DNA of 64,000 bases. Source: Halorhabdus tiamatea SARL4B. Lineage in GTDB: Archaea > Halobacteriota > Halobacteria > Halobacteriales > Haloarculaceae. The notes under the pieces were generated by a model that was not told the DNA's origin, did no database searches, and was given only the letters and a program-made list of their open reading frames with translations. The stretch spans positions 1,984,001-2,048,000 of the forward strand of contig NC_021921.1 in the NCBI RefSeq assembly GCF_000470655.1, given 5' to 3'. The position numbers were made by a program, and so were the translations under genes. Within the stretch, counting starts at the first letter, position 1. Every line of letters begins with the position of its first letter. Shown here piece by piece: positions 1 to 8,244 of the stretch.

Positions 1-544
1 CGTCGTAGCCCAGGTCCGCGACGACGCGCTCGGCCTCGTCGGCGCAGGCCTGCGGGTCGGCCTCGTCTTCAGTGTGGAGGTCACAGTAGACCCGGACGTC
101 GTCGCGGTACTTCCCCCCGAGGAGCTGGTAGGCTGGAACGTCCAGGAGCTTGCCGGCGAGGTCGTGCAGCGCGATCTCGATGCCGGAGACGGCGTGGATC
201 GTCACGCCGGCGATCGACCCTTCGCCCGACATCTTCTGAACCATGTGTTCGTAGAGACGATCGATGTCCAGCGGGTTCTCACCGACAATGAACGGTTTCA
301 GGCGCTCGACGAGTTCCGGGACGCCCGCGCCCCAGTAGGCTTCTCCCGTGCCGACGACGCCCGCGTCGGTGTAGACCCGCACGAGCGTCCAGGGGTAGTT
401 GCCGTCGACCATCGTCGTCTGGACGTCGGTGATCTCGACATCGCGCGGGCCGCGGTCTGCGGTGACGCCCATCGTCTCCGAAGAGAGGTCTCGCATCGTG
501 TACTCGGCGTTCGGGTCGCTGAGCTGGGAGTAATCGATCGGCAT
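1..544 (-). CDS. D-gluconate/D-xylonate dehydratase (enolase superfamily), N-terminal part
   Basis: The reading frame starts at the ATG complementary to 542-544 and runs off the left edge, giving about 181 residues. The N-terminus (MPIDYSQLSDPNAEYTMRD) and the following mandelate racemase/muconate-lactonizing N-terminal domain, with GEAYWGAG and HDLAGKLLDVPAYQLLGG, match haloarchaeal sugar-acid dehydratases. These remove water from gluconate to give 2-keto-3-deoxygluconate (KDG) or from xylonate to give its 2-keto-3-deoxy acid. The catalytic acid/base residues lie outside the window. KDG kinase and KD(P)G aldolase nearby favour gluconate dehydratase of the semiphosphorylative Entner-Doudoroff pathway. 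D-xylose dehydrogenase at 13508 keeps xylonate dehydratase possible. Confidence 0.85.
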   Translation of the reverse strand, partial: MPIDYSQLSDPNAEYTMRDLSSETMGVTADRGPRDVEITDVQTTMVDGNYPWTLVRVYTDAGVVGTGEAYWGAGVPELVERLKPFIVGENPLDIDRLYEHMVQKMSGEGSIAGVTIHAVSGIEIALHDLAGKLLDVPAYQLLGGKYRDDVRVYCDLHTEDEADPQACADEAERVVADLGYD

Positions 545-678
545 ACCTGATGATCTCCGGTGGGCGGTTTATGCCTTGCGCGACGAGTGTGACGACCAGA
601 GACGAACAACGCGATCACACTCTGTCTGTGAATCCGTCTCGCCAACGTTTTAGGACGAGGCAGCCAGAAGGTTCGCGT

Positions 679-1182
679 ATGGTGAGGCGTCACTGGCTGT
701 ATTTCGTGGGATTCGTTCTCTCGGGCGTGGGCCTCGTTGGTGTGACACTGCTGGGACTCGTCGACGCGGTGTCGGTCCTGTCCGGCGGCGTCTACTACGG
801 CGAGGAGTTCGTCGTGTTGGCGATGCTCGGTGAAGCTGTCGAATGGGTGGTGGCCGCGGTCGTTTTCGGCGTGTTCGCCGTAGCCTTCCTCGCAGCGACG
901 GTCGTCTCAGTCCTTCGGAACACGTCGATCCACCGCAACGACTGGCTGGCGTCGATCGTCGAGCGACTCGAGCACGAGTACCCGATACTCCGGCAGTTCG
1001 ACGTCGCCGAGAAGGTCGAGCCGACGACAGCGGACCGCAAACAGACACTCAAACAGCAGTACGTCGACGGCGACATATCGGACGCGGAGTTCGAACGCGA
1101 GATGGAGCGGTTGCTCGACGACGGTGACGGGAACGAGAAGTCGACGGCCAACACTGCCACGTCGATCGAGATCGAGGACTGA
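679..1182 (+). CDS. SHOCT-domain membrane protein
   Basis: A 167-residue protein when started at the ATG at 679 (MVRRHWLYF). The frame is open further upstream, but that part is basic and unlike haloarchaeal protein. Two hydrophobic segments at about residues 7-32 and 45-75 predict two membrane helices. The C-terminus contains a SHOCT motif (LKQQYVDGDISDAEFEREME), a short helical module found at the ends of many membrane proteins, and then an acidic tail. Function is unknown. It is divergent from the dehydratase gene, with 134 bp between the two starts. A second SHOCT membrane protein lies at 26721. Confidence 0.8.
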   Translation: MVRRHWLYFVGFVLSGVGLVGVTLLGLVDAVSVLSGGVYYGEEFVVLAMLGEAVEWVVAAVVFGVFAVAFLAATVVSVLRNTSIHRNDWLASIVERLEHEYPILRQFDVAEKVEPTTADRKQTLKQQYVDGDISDAEFEREMERLLDDGDGNEKSTANTATSIEIED

Positions 1183-1296
1183 CCGGCGGCCACAGGCCCC
1201 CACCGAGCGAGTGGGGGCTGTTCACGGCCCGACTCCCGCCCTTGCGTTCCGGGGGCAGAAGATTCACAAAGCACTCGAGCGAATATTCCGGTAGCG

Positions 1297-2400
1297 ATGT
1301 CCAAAGAGACATCTACACGACGGCGATTCCTCGAGCTCGGTGGGGTAGCGCTCGCGACTGGGATCGCTGGCTGTGCGACATCAAAGTCGGCACCCGACGC
1401 GTCGGAGACAGCGTCGCCGACGGTGACCACGACTGAGGGGCCCACTGAAGCGGACACCGCCGACAGTCCCTACACCCAGGTATACCAGGATGCCATCTCC
1501 TCGGTCACGACGGTCCAGACGACGACCGGCCAGGGGACTGGCTTCCAGTACGACGCGAATCACGTCGTCACGAACGCCCACGTGGTCGGGACGGCGAGCG
1601 AAGCGCAAGTCCGCTTTCACGACGGCACGTGGGCGAGCGGGTCGGTGAAGGGAACGGATCCCCACAGCGACCTCGCCGTGATCGAACCCGAGACGGTGCC
1701 CGATTCCTCGCGGCCACTCCCGTTCAGCGACGAGCCGCCGACGATCGGCCAGGAGGTCGTCGTCATCGGCAACCCGTACAACCTCGACGGCTCAGTCACG
1801 TCGGGGATCGTCAGCGGGACCGACCGGCTGATCCCCTCGCCAGCGGGCTATCAGATTCCGGACGCGATCCAGACCGACGCGGCGGTGAACCCGGGCAACA
1901 GCGGCGGTCCTCTGATGAATCTCGACGGCTCCGTGGTGGGCGTCGTGAACTCGAAGCAGGGCGACAGCATCGCCTTCGGAATCTCGGCCGCGCTGACTCG
2001 ACGCGTCGTTCCCGAACTCATCGACACCGGGAGCTACGAACACGCCTACATGGGCGTCTCCCTGGAGACGATGGCCCCGACGGTCGCGGCGGCGAACGAT
2101 CTCGACCGGCCGCGTGGCCTGCTGGTCGTCGAGACCGTCCAGGGCGGCCCGGCCGACGGCGTCCTCCGGGCAAGCAGCCTGGAGTACGTCGACGGCGCGC
2201 GGGTTCCCGTGGGTGGTGACGTCATCCGCGCCATCGAGGGGACGTCGATGAATACCTTCGAGGACCTCGCAAGTTATCTGGCGCTCCAGACGAGACCTGG
2301 CGAGACGATCGACGTCACCGTCCTGCGGGACGGCGACGAGCGAACCGTGGAGCTGACGCTCGCCGCCCGTCCGGATCGCTCGACGTCGCCCCTCGGGTGA
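1297..2400 (+). CDS. HtrA/Deg-type serine protease, Tat-exported lipoprotein
   Basis: A 367-residue trypsin-fold protease followed by a PDZ domain. The N-terminus has a twin-arginine signal (RRR at 8-10) and a lipobox ending in Cys26, so it is probably exported folded and anchored by lipid outside the membrane. The catalytic triad is visible as His95 (TNAHVV), Asp125 (HSDLAVIE) and Ser202 (NPGNSGGPL). A PDZ domain occupies about residues 250-360. HtrA enzymes degrade or chaperone misfolded exported proteins. It is transcribed convergently with the KDG kinase gene, with 29 bp between the stops. Confidence 0.93.
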   Translation: MSKETSTRRRFLELGGVALATGIAGCATSKSAPDASETASPTVTTTEGPTEADTADSPYTQVYQDAISSVTTVQTTTGQGTGFQYDANHVVTNAHVVGTASEAQVRFHDGTWASGSVKGTDPHSDLAVIEPETVPDSSRPLPFSDEPPTIGQEVVVIGNPYNLDGSVTSGIVSGTDRLIPSPAGYQIPDAIQTDAAVNPGNSGGPLMNLDGSVVGVVNSKQGDSIAFGISAALTRRVVPELIDTGSYEHAYMGVSLETMAPTVAAANDLDRPRGLLVVETVQGGPADGVLRASSLEYVDGARVPVGGDVIRAIEGTSMNTFEDLASYLALQTRPGETIDVTVLRDGDERTVELTLAARPDRSTSPLG

Positions 2401-2429
2401 GACGGTCCTGTCGACGGGAGCGCTCTTGC

Positions 2430-3395
2430 TTACCGTGAAATTTCGTCGACGTCGCCCGCCAGGATCGACTCGACCATCCCGGGGCGGATCGTCGCGGCGT
2501 CGCCACCGATCGTCCGCTTGAGTGCGGCGGTCGCAGCCGACTGTTCGAGCGCGGCTGGGATCGACTCGTCAGTCAGCCACGCGGCGAGGAACCCGCCGAC
2601 GAAGGCGTCGCCCGTCCCGATCGCGTCGACCGTCTCGGTCTCGAACACTGGCTGGTGAGCACTCCTTTCGCCGTCGAAGGCGAGCGCCCCTTCCTCGCCC
2701 GTCGTCACGACGACGAGGCCGAGATCGAAGTCGGCGTGCAGGTCGGCGGCGACAGTCTCGGCGTCGCCGTCGTATTCGAGTACTGCCTCCGCATCGCGGT
2801 GAGCGACGAACAGCACGTCGACATCGGAGAGGATGGCGGTGAGTGTCTCCCGAGCCGACTCGGGATCCCAGAGGTTCGAGCGGTAGTTGACGTCGAAAAT
2901 TGTCGTCGCCCCGGATTCCTGGGCCGTCGACAGGATCTCCTTTGTGGTCTCGACCAGCGTCGCCGAGAGCGCCGGCGTGATCCCGGAGACGTGGACGGCG
3001 TCGGCGTCGGTGAAGGGATCCGTGGGAAGTTCCGCGAACGTCGCCGTTGTGATCGAGGAGTCGGCCCGGTCGTAGATGACCTGCGAGCCGCGCGGGGCCG
3101 CGCCCGCTTCGAGGTAGTAGGTCCCGAGTCGGGCGTCGTCACGCTCGTCCCAGACCACGGCCGGGTCGACGCCGTGCGTTCGGTAGGCGGTGGTGACTTT
3201 CTCGCCGACGGGCGTCGCCGGGAGTTTCGAGACCCACGTCGCCTCGAGGCCGAGACGCTGGGCCGCGACGGCGACGTTGCCCTCCGCGCCGCCGACGTGG
3301 ACGTCGAGCGTGTCGGTGGTCTCGATCGGCTCCGCGGTCGGCGTCGCCAGTCGCAAGAGCGATTCCCCGAAAGTGGTGAGTCGCGGCGGAGTCAT
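2430..3395 (-). CDS. kdgK: 2-keto-3-deoxygluconate kinase (PfkB family)
   Basis: A 321-residue ribokinase/PfkB-family sugar kinase. The N-terminal substrate region has the pattern GGAEGNVAVAAQRLG. The C-terminal PfkB signature DAIGTGDAFVGGF carries the catalytic Asp and the GTGD anion hole. It phosphorylates KDG at C6 to KDPG, the committed step of the semiphosphorylative Entner-Doudoroff route used by haloarchaea for glucose. The dehydratase at 1 and the aldolase at 5894 supply the steps before and after. Fructokinase activity cannot be excluded from family membership alone, but the context favours KDG. Confidence 0.88.
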   Translation of the reverse strand: MTPPRLTTFGESLLRLATPTAEPIETTDTLDVHVGGAEGNVAVAAQRLGLEATWVSKLPATPVGEKVTTAYRTHGVDPAVVWDERDDARLGTYYLEAGAAPRGSQVIYDRADSSITTATFAELPTDPFTDADAVHVSGITPALSATLVETTKEILSTAQESGATTIFDVNYRSNLWDPESARETLTAILSDVDVLFVAHRDAEAVLEYDGDAETVAADLHADFDLGLVVVTTGEEGALAFDGERSAHQPVFETETVDAIGTGDAFVGGFLAAWLTDESIPAALEQSAATAALKRTIGGDAATIRPGMVESILAGDVDEISR

Positions 3396-3516
3396 GGTGA
3401 GAGATGGGCGTGACGCGTGCTTAAAACGGATGGATTCGATCGGTCGACGCCTGTGAACAGGGGCAGTCGTGGCATATATACTCCCCGGGAAGGTCAGTCA
3501 CTGTAGGGAGATCACG

Positions 3517-3900
3517 ATGGAACGCTACGACACGAAACTCGAAGACGAGACGCTGTTCATCGAGTGGGACGACGAGTGGGTCGAGATCGGGAGCCTCGAT
3601 GCGCTGCTGGATCTCTTCGGCGGGGAGACCTACGAGATCGAGTACGACGACGCCCAGTCGAAGGTCCCGTGGCTCGAAAACAGCCTCGATGACAACACGC
3701 TGTCCTTCGACGTCGTCGAGACCGTGACCGACATGGATTTCGACGAGGAATTCACCGAGGAGATCGTCGAAGCGTCACTCGATTCGGAGGGCAATCAGGG
3801 CCACTCGCTGCGGACCGAGACCTTCGTCGCGAAGATGATCGAAATCTGGGAGGCCCAAGGGGCGGCCGCCGAGGAACAGGCACTGGACTCCGGGGAGTGA
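3517..3900 (+). CDS. Acidic hypothetical protein
   Basis: A 127-residue soluble protein started at the ATG at 3517 (MERYDTKLEDETLFIEW), which follows a gggag ribosome-binding stretch at about 3506. An upstream start at 3469 would add 16 residues without acidic character. It is rich in Asp and Glu, has no membrane segment and no motif that I recognise. It looks like a conserved haloarchaeal protein of unknown function. It is divergent from kdgK with about 120 bp between starts. Confidence 0.7.
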   Translation: MERYDTKLEDETLFIEWDDEWVEIGSLDALLDLFGGETYEIEYDDAQSKVPWLENSLDDNTLSFDVVETVTDMDFDEEFTEEIVEASLDSEGNQGHSLRTETFVAKMIEIWEAQGAAAEEQALDSGE

Positions 3901-3953
3901 TCGAGCGAACGACATCGGAAGCAGTGGTTTTCTCGAGCAGTGTGACGCCGTCA

Positions 3954-3993
3954 GATCACATCGCGTCGGGTTCGATCGACGCCGTCGCGTCGA
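3954..3993. repeat. 40-bp direct repeat, left copy (relic of a gene 3' end)
   Basis: This segment matches 4912-4951 with two mismatches. The 33 bp from 3961 to 3993 differ from 4919-4951 at one base (A at 3979, C at 4937). The right copy is the true 3' end of the gene at 4914-5792. Read on the minus strand, the left copy still encodes a matching tail (DATASIEPDAM, then TGA), with no gene in front of it. The two copies bracket the toxin-antitoxin cassette. Confidence 0.8.
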
Positions 3994-4058
3994 GGTCCTG
4001 GATACATGGCAAGTCAGTCAGTTCACCCGCGAGTCAATGGTGACGGCTGCCCCACATC

Positions 4059-4091
4059 TTTAATACGTGCGATGACGTATATTTACATACG
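4059..4091 (+). promoter_or_regulatory. Toxin-antitoxin promoter with palindromic operator
   Basis: A TATA-like tttaata (4059-4065) lies 33-39 bp before the antitoxin ATG. Immediately behind it, cgtat-N6-atacg (4076-4091) forms a perfect inverted repeat that would overlap the start of transcription. This is the usual place for an operator bound by an antitoxin that represses its own operon. The autoregulation is inferred. Confidence 0.45.
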
Positions 4092-4097
4092 ATTACA

Positions 4098-4463
4098 ATG
4101 CCCGTCGACTTCGAGAGCTACCACCCGACAGATCTCCCGGAAGCGGATACCAACGGGCGTCGGATACTGGAATTCCTCGCGAGCAATCCCGATCTCGGCT
4201 TTCGCCCGAGCGAGCTCGCCGAAGAACTCGATATCCCGCACGGGAGCGTCGGGACGACGCTCCGCCGACTCGAGGACCGCGGGTTCGTCCGGCACAAGGG
4301 TGAATACTGGGCCATCAATATTGAGGCGTACGACGCCCGGACCGCCAGCGAGATCGGCCTCCAGGCCGTCGCAGAACAGTTCGAGGGCGACTACTACGAC
4401 CGGAACGATGATTGGGACGCGGACCTGCCCGATCTCGACGCCGAAGGGACGGCCGATAAGTGA
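4098..4463 (+). CDS. Winged-helix DNA-binding protein, probable antitoxin
   Basis: A 121-residue protein with a winged helix-turn-helix domain at about residues 19-75: ILEFLASNPDLGF, then SELAEELDIPHGSVGTTLRR and a wing ending at GEYWAIN. The C-terminal 45 residues are acidic and probably bind the toxin. Its stop codon overlaps the start of the PemK-like gene (TGATG), so the two are translationally coupled. Winged-helix proteins paired with PemK/MazF-type toxins are common in haloarchaea. It probably represses the operon through the palindrome at 4076-4091. Confidence 0.8.
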   Translation: MPVDFESYHPTDLPEADTNGRRILEFLASNPDLGFRPSELAEELDIPHGSVGTTLRRLEDRGFVRHKGEYWAINIEAYDARTASEIGLQAVAEQFEGDYYDRNDDWDADLPDLDAEGTADK

Positions 4464-4792
4464 TGTATCGACGGGGAACCATTGTCGTCGCGTCAGACCC
4501 ATTTGGAGATACGCCTCGCCGACCGTATCTGATCGTGAGCGACGAGACTCATCCCTTCGCCGAGGAACAATACATCGCGATCGGAATCTCGACGAAGCAA
4601 TACGACGAGTCGATTCCCATCGCAGACGAAATCGTAGAAGGCGCTCTGGATCGCGAGTCGTTCGTCTCTCCGTGGGCAGTCGTATCCCTGCGTGAGACGA
4701 ACGTCGAACGAGCAGTCGCTCGGGTTGGAGTCACAGTCACTGAAACAGCAGTACGGCAAATGGTTGGCTTTGCTGGCTACCGGACGGAATGA
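4463..4792 (+). CDS. PemK/MazF-family toxin (probable endoribonuclease)
   Basis: A 109-residue protein starting at the ATG at 4463, which shares a base with the antitoxin stop; a GTG at 4460 is an alternative. The N-terminus (MYRRGTIVVASDPFGDTPRRPYLIVS, key motif GTIV...RPYLIVSDE) has the SH3-like barrel pattern of PemK/MazF ribonucleases. The later VSPWAVVSLRE corresponds to the second conserved strand region. Such toxins cleave RNA when the antitoxin is lost. No cytotoxicity can be claimed from sequence alone, and some homologues are inactive. Confidence 0.78.
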   Translation: MYRRGTIVVASDPFGDTPRRPYLIVSDETHPFAEEQYIAIGISTKQYDESIPIADEIVEGALDRESFVSPWAVVSLRETNVERAVARVGVTVTETAVRQMVGFAGYRTE

Positions 4793-4911
4793 GACTCGTC
4801 ACAAAATCCGCATTCCAGCACTGTCCGAGCCACTGAAAGCATTTTGAACCGACGCAAAGGTCACGGATTTTCCCAGAAAAGTCCGTCTGTCGTGTCGAAT
4901 CACTCCCTGCC

Positions 4912-4951
4912 GATCAGATCGCGTCGGGTTCGATCGCCGCCGTCGCGTCGA
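4912..4951. repeat. 40-bp direct repeat, right copy
   Basis: This is the partner of 3954-3993. It overlaps the last 13 codons (including the stop) of the mutarotase-fold gene that begins at 5792. The cassette between the copies is about 920 bp and holds only the two-gene toxin-antitoxin operon. Confidence 0.8.
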
Positions 4952-5792
4952 TCTCTTCGACGCCGTCTTCGAGCGTCCAGGTCTCGACGTGCGTGACGGT
5001 CTCGCCGGGCTCGACAGCCTGAATCGGGGCGAGGGATTCGAGTTCTGTGATGTAGTCGTCAGTGTAGACCTCGGTGTCGCTGCCGAGGTCGGGGTACGTC
5101 GCGTCGGCATCATGGGCGAAGTCCTTCCGGAAGGCGTGGCCGTCGTTGAGGTAGGCGAGCCAGCCGTCGCCGGCCGCCGTGCCGATCTTGGTCTCGCCAG
5201 CGCCGTCGGGGTCCTGCTCGAGGTAGAGATACTCCTCGCCGAAGGAGAGGCGATCGTCGGCCAGGGTCGCGTATGGCCACAGCTGGATCGAGCGATCCGG
5301 CAGCAGCGATTCGGGGTCGGCCTGGGGCGTGAAGGGGACGACTGCGGTGCCGTGAGCTTTCATCACCGTCAGCGCCCAGGGGGCGAATTCGACCGGCCAC
5401 TGGCCGACGTTGGTGAGTTCGTGGGTCACCTCGACGGACGCGCCCGTCCCGGCCATCCGGACGGTGATGGCCTTCTCGACGTTGTCCTCGCCCGGCGACT
5501 TTGTGAGTCGGACGCCGTCCTCTCGCATGGTAAACTCGACTGGCTCCAGGTCCGGGGTGTAGGTCCGCTCGCGGTCCTCCGGCGCGTGCCAGAGGCGATG
5601 ACCGCCGAGCAGCGGCCACTCGTCGCGAACGGACTCGAAGAGGTGGAACTCGTTTCGCCCGCCCTCGAACCCGAACTCCGTAATTCGCGGGCCGATGGTC
5701 GTCGGCGCGAGCAACTCGATCGTGCCGTTGTCGACGGCGACGGCGTCGTCCCAGCGGTCGTGCGTGACGCGTTCGACGGTTACCTGGCTCAT
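4914..5792 (-). CDS. Galactose-mutarotase-fold protein (DUF4380-like)
   Basis: A 292-residue protein started at the ATG complementary to 5790-5792 (MSQVTVERVTHDRW). It has the beta-sandwich pattern of aldose epimerase relatives: IELLAPTTIGPRITEFGFEG near the N-terminus, GGHRLWHAPED at about 63-74, VEVTHELTNVG mid-protein and GETVTHVETW near the end. Relatives act on sugars or are of unknown function; I do not see the full catalytic His/Glu set of a true aldose 1-epimerase. Its place between kdgK and kdgA suggests a role in sugar use. The 3' end is duplicated at 3954-3993. Confidence 0.65.
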   Translation of the reverse strand: MSQVTVERVTHDRWDDAVAVDNGTIELLAPTTIGPRITEFGFEGGRNEFHLFESVRDEWPLLGGHRLWHAPEDRERTYTPDLEPVEFTMREDGVRLTKSPGEDNVEKAITVRMAGTGASVEVTHELTNVGQWPVEFAPWALTVMKAHGTAVVPFTPQADPESLLPDRSIQLWPYATLADDRLSFGEEYLYLEQDPDGAGETKIGTAAGDGWLAYLNDGHAFRKDFAHDADATYPDLGSDTEVYTDDYITELESLAPIQAVEPGETVTHVETWTLEDGVEEIDATAAIEPDAI

Positions 5793-5893
5793 GTGATCTC
5801 GACGTGTATGGTCCCACGACGGATCCATAATAGTTCTGATAGAGACCGGGGACTGAGGCCCCAGGACGCCAGCCGACCGCCGCGCCGCTCGCC

Positions 5894-6814
5894 CTACAGC
5901 AACCCGATCGACGCCAGATCCTCGACGAGCGCCGCGGTCTCGGCGTCGTCCATCGTCCGGAGCGGATCCCGGAGCGGGCCGGGATCGAAGTCGACATCGC
6001 GTTCGGCCAGTGCCGTCTTGACGCCGGCCATGTACGGCCCGCGATCGAAGGCGTTCACGACGTCGCGGACGGTCTCCTGAAGTTCCTGGGCGCGATCTTC
6101 GTCGCCGTCGTCGAAGGCCTCGTAGAGATCGACGACCAGTTCCGGGAACGCGTTCGAGACCGAACTCACGACGCCGGCACACCCGAGTTCGAGCCCGGCG
6201 TACAGGAGTGCGTTGTGACCAGCGAGCACCGTCAGATCGGGATTGTCCGAACGAACCTGCCCGAGCCACGGGACGTCGCCACTGGTGTCTTTCAGACCCG
6301 CTACGCCGTCGATATCGGCGATCTCGGCCATCGCCGCTGTCGAGAGATAGGTGCCAGTCAGCGGCGGGATGTGATAGACGTACACCGGGCGATCGACCGC
6401 GTCGGCGACCCGCCGATAGTGGTCGATGGCCGCCTCGTCGTCCATCGGGTAGTAATAGGGCGTGACGACGACGAGACCGTCCGCGCCGGCCGCGGCCGCG
6501 CGTTCGGCGTGTCTGATCGTCTCCCGGGTGCCCGGCGCGCCGACGCCGGCGATGACGGGGACGTCGTCGCCGACGGCCGTCGAGACGACCTCGACGACCC
6601 GCTCACGTTCGGCTGCAGAGAGCAGCGGAAACTCGCCGTTGGTCCCCAGCGGGAACACGGCGTGGGCACCGTGCTCGACGACGAACTCGGCGTGGGCCGC
6701 CGTCGCCGCCTCGTCGAGGCTCTCGTCGTCGTGAAAGGCCGTGATCGTGGGCGGGATGACACCGTGGAGGTCGAGCGGGTCCGCCGATCCGGAGGCTGGT
6801 GCGTGTCTGGGCAT
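5894..6814 (-). CDS. kdgA: KDG/KDPG aldolase (DHDPS family)
   Basis: A 306-residue TIM-barrel lyase/aldolase of the dihydrodipicolinate synthase family, started at MPRHAPASGS (6814). The conserved GTNGE loop is at residues 57-61, the catalytic Tyr147 is in YVYHIP, and the Schiff-base Lys175 is in GLKDTSGD. In haloarchaea this family cleaves KDPG (or KDG) to pyruvate and glyceraldehyde-3-phosphate. The neighbouring KDG kinase and dehydratase support that assignment over lysine biosynthesis. A TATA box lies 23-30 bp before the start codon. Confidence 0.87.
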   Translation of the reverse strand: MPRHAPASGSADPLDLHGVIPPTITAFHDDESLDEAATAAHAEFVVEHGAHAVFPLGTNGEFPLLSAAERERVVEVVSTAVGDDVPVIAGVGAPGTRETIRHAERAAAAGADGLVVVTPYYYPMDDEAAIDHYRRVADAVDRPVYVYHIPPLTGTYLSTAAMAEIADIDGVAGLKDTSGDVPWLGQVRSDNPDLTVLAGHNALLYAGLELGCAGVVSSVSNAFPELVVDLYEAFDDGDEDRAQELQETVRDVVNAFDRGPYMAGVKTALAERDVDFDPGPLRDPLRTMDDAETAALVEDLASIGLL

Positions 6815-6836
6815 GTACTCGGATTTCAGAGGTCCG

Positions 6837-6844
6837 CTAATAAG
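6837..6844 (-). promoter_or_regulatory. TATA box of the aldolase gene
   Basis: On the minus strand the sequence reads cttattag, centred about 26 bp before the ATG at 6814. That spacing fits a leaderless haloarchaeal transcript. I saw no clear GfcR- or TrmB-type operator in the 240-bp region up to 7056, which otherwise holds no gene. Confidence 0.5.
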
Positions 6845-7056
6845 GACTGGGGTGCAGGCCGGGTACTCGACAGCCACAGTCACGACTGGGCGGTCGAACT
6901 GTCGCCAAAGGGAACGGGGGGAATCCCCGTGTGTGACACTACGGAGCCGCGTGGCTCCAGTCGTGCGTACGGTTTACATCACTATAAGCACACAGGACGT
7001 TATCAGGGATAGAAACAACCTGACAGAGACGGCACGAGACGACGCCGACCGCGGCC

Positions 7057-8124
7057 TCAGTCTTCAGCGCCGATCAACGCGTCGACGTCGGCGTGGTCGT
7101 CGAGGAGTTGTTGCATCCGGTCGACGGTGCCCGCGCTCCGGGTCGGGCCGGTCTGGAGGAGGTCCTCGGTCCGGTCGATCACCATGCGCGTGTCCGACTG
7201 CAGGAGGAGGATCGGGACGCCCTCCTCCTCGGCCCGACCGATGATCGCACTCGACGGCCGGAAGCCACCGCCGAGGATGATCGCCTTGATGCCGGAGGCG
7301 TCGAGTGCGGCGGTCACGATCTCCGGGCGGTCGCCGCTGGTGATCATCACCGCGTTCTGCATGCGGCGGAACTGCGTGAGCGCGCTCTCGGCGGACATCG
7401 CGCCGACGGTGAAGCGCTCGACGAACAGGTCCGTCCCGGCGTCGCTGGTCAGGACCTCCGCGCCGAGGCGTTCGGCCAGGTCGTCGACGGTCAGTCCGGC
7501 GAGTTCCTGGACGCGCGGGACGACGCCCAGCACGGGGATGTCGTGGTTCTCGAGGAACGGGACGACGTCGGTCGTCAGCTGGTCGAAGACGGCGTCCGGG
7601 ACAGCGTTGAACAGGACGCCGGCAAGGGAGTCCCCGAGCGTCTCGGCAGCCGCGAGGATGTCGTCGACGTCTTCGGGTTCGTCGTACCGCGAGAGCAACA
7701 CGACCTGGGCGTCGAGCATCTCGGCGATGTCGGCGTCCGTGAGGTCGACGATCCCGCCGGTCGTGAGGCGGTCGGTCCCCTCGATGACCATGAGGTCGCG
7801 TTCGCTCGCCATCTTTTCGTAATTCTCCAGAACCCGATCCCGGAGTTCGTCGGTCTGTTCGCGGCCCTGGATGGCCTCCTGGACGAACGTGGGCGTGTAG
7901 ACGATCGGCTCGAGTTCGTGCATCTCCGAGTCGAGCCCGAGGAGTTCGCGAGCGAGCATCGGATCTTCGTCGCGGGTCTTGCCCGTCGCGCTCTGGAGAC
8001 GGGTCCCCTTGGGTTTCATGTAGCCGACGCTGTGGCCGGCCGCGTCTGCGAGTTTCGCGAGTGCGAGCGTGACTGCGGTCTTGCCAGTTGCTTCCTCGGT
8101 CGACGTGACCAGGATTGGGGGCAT
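7057..8124 (-). CDS. BioD-like P-loop/DRTGG-domain protein (phosphotransacetylase N-terminal type)
   Basis: A 355-residue protein. Residues 1-200 form a dethiobiotin-synthetase-like P-loop domain, with STEEATGKTAVTLALAKLAD at 8-27 serving as a Walker A region. A DRTGG domain follows (about 210-320, GAMSAESAL and ITSGDRPEIV). The combination is found in the N-terminal part of long phosphate acetyltransferases, but no acetyltransferase domain is present here. It lies 120 bp behind the ADP-forming acetyl-CoA synthetase gene on the same strand. A regulatory or accessory role in acetate/acetyl-CoA metabolism is likely but unproven. Confidence 0.75.
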   Translation of the reverse strand: MPPILVTSTEEATGKTAVTLALAKLADAAGHSVGYMKPKGTRLQSATGKTRDEDPMLARELLGLDSEMHELEPIVYTPTFVQEAIQGREQTDELRDRVLENYEKMASERDLMVIEGTDRLTTGGIVDLTDADIAEMLDAQVVLLSRYDEPEDVDDILAAAETLGDSLAGVLFNAVPDAVFDQLTTDVVPFLENHDIPVLGVVPRVQELAGLTVDDLAERLGAEVLTSDAGTDLFVERFTVGAMSAESALTQFRRMQNAVMITSGDRPEIVTAALDASGIKAIILGGGFRPSSAIIGRAEEEGVPILLLQSDTRMVIDRTEDLLQTGPTRSAGTVDRMQQLLDDHADVDALIGAED

Positions 8125-8244
8125 GTCATCACACTACGCAGACATGGGTTTTAAAGTTCCTCCTGTTCGAGGGTCTTGCCCCCAACGCGGGCGACGAAAA
8201 CACGGAGACGACAACAGGATCGGGGAGAGACGACAACGCGCCGC

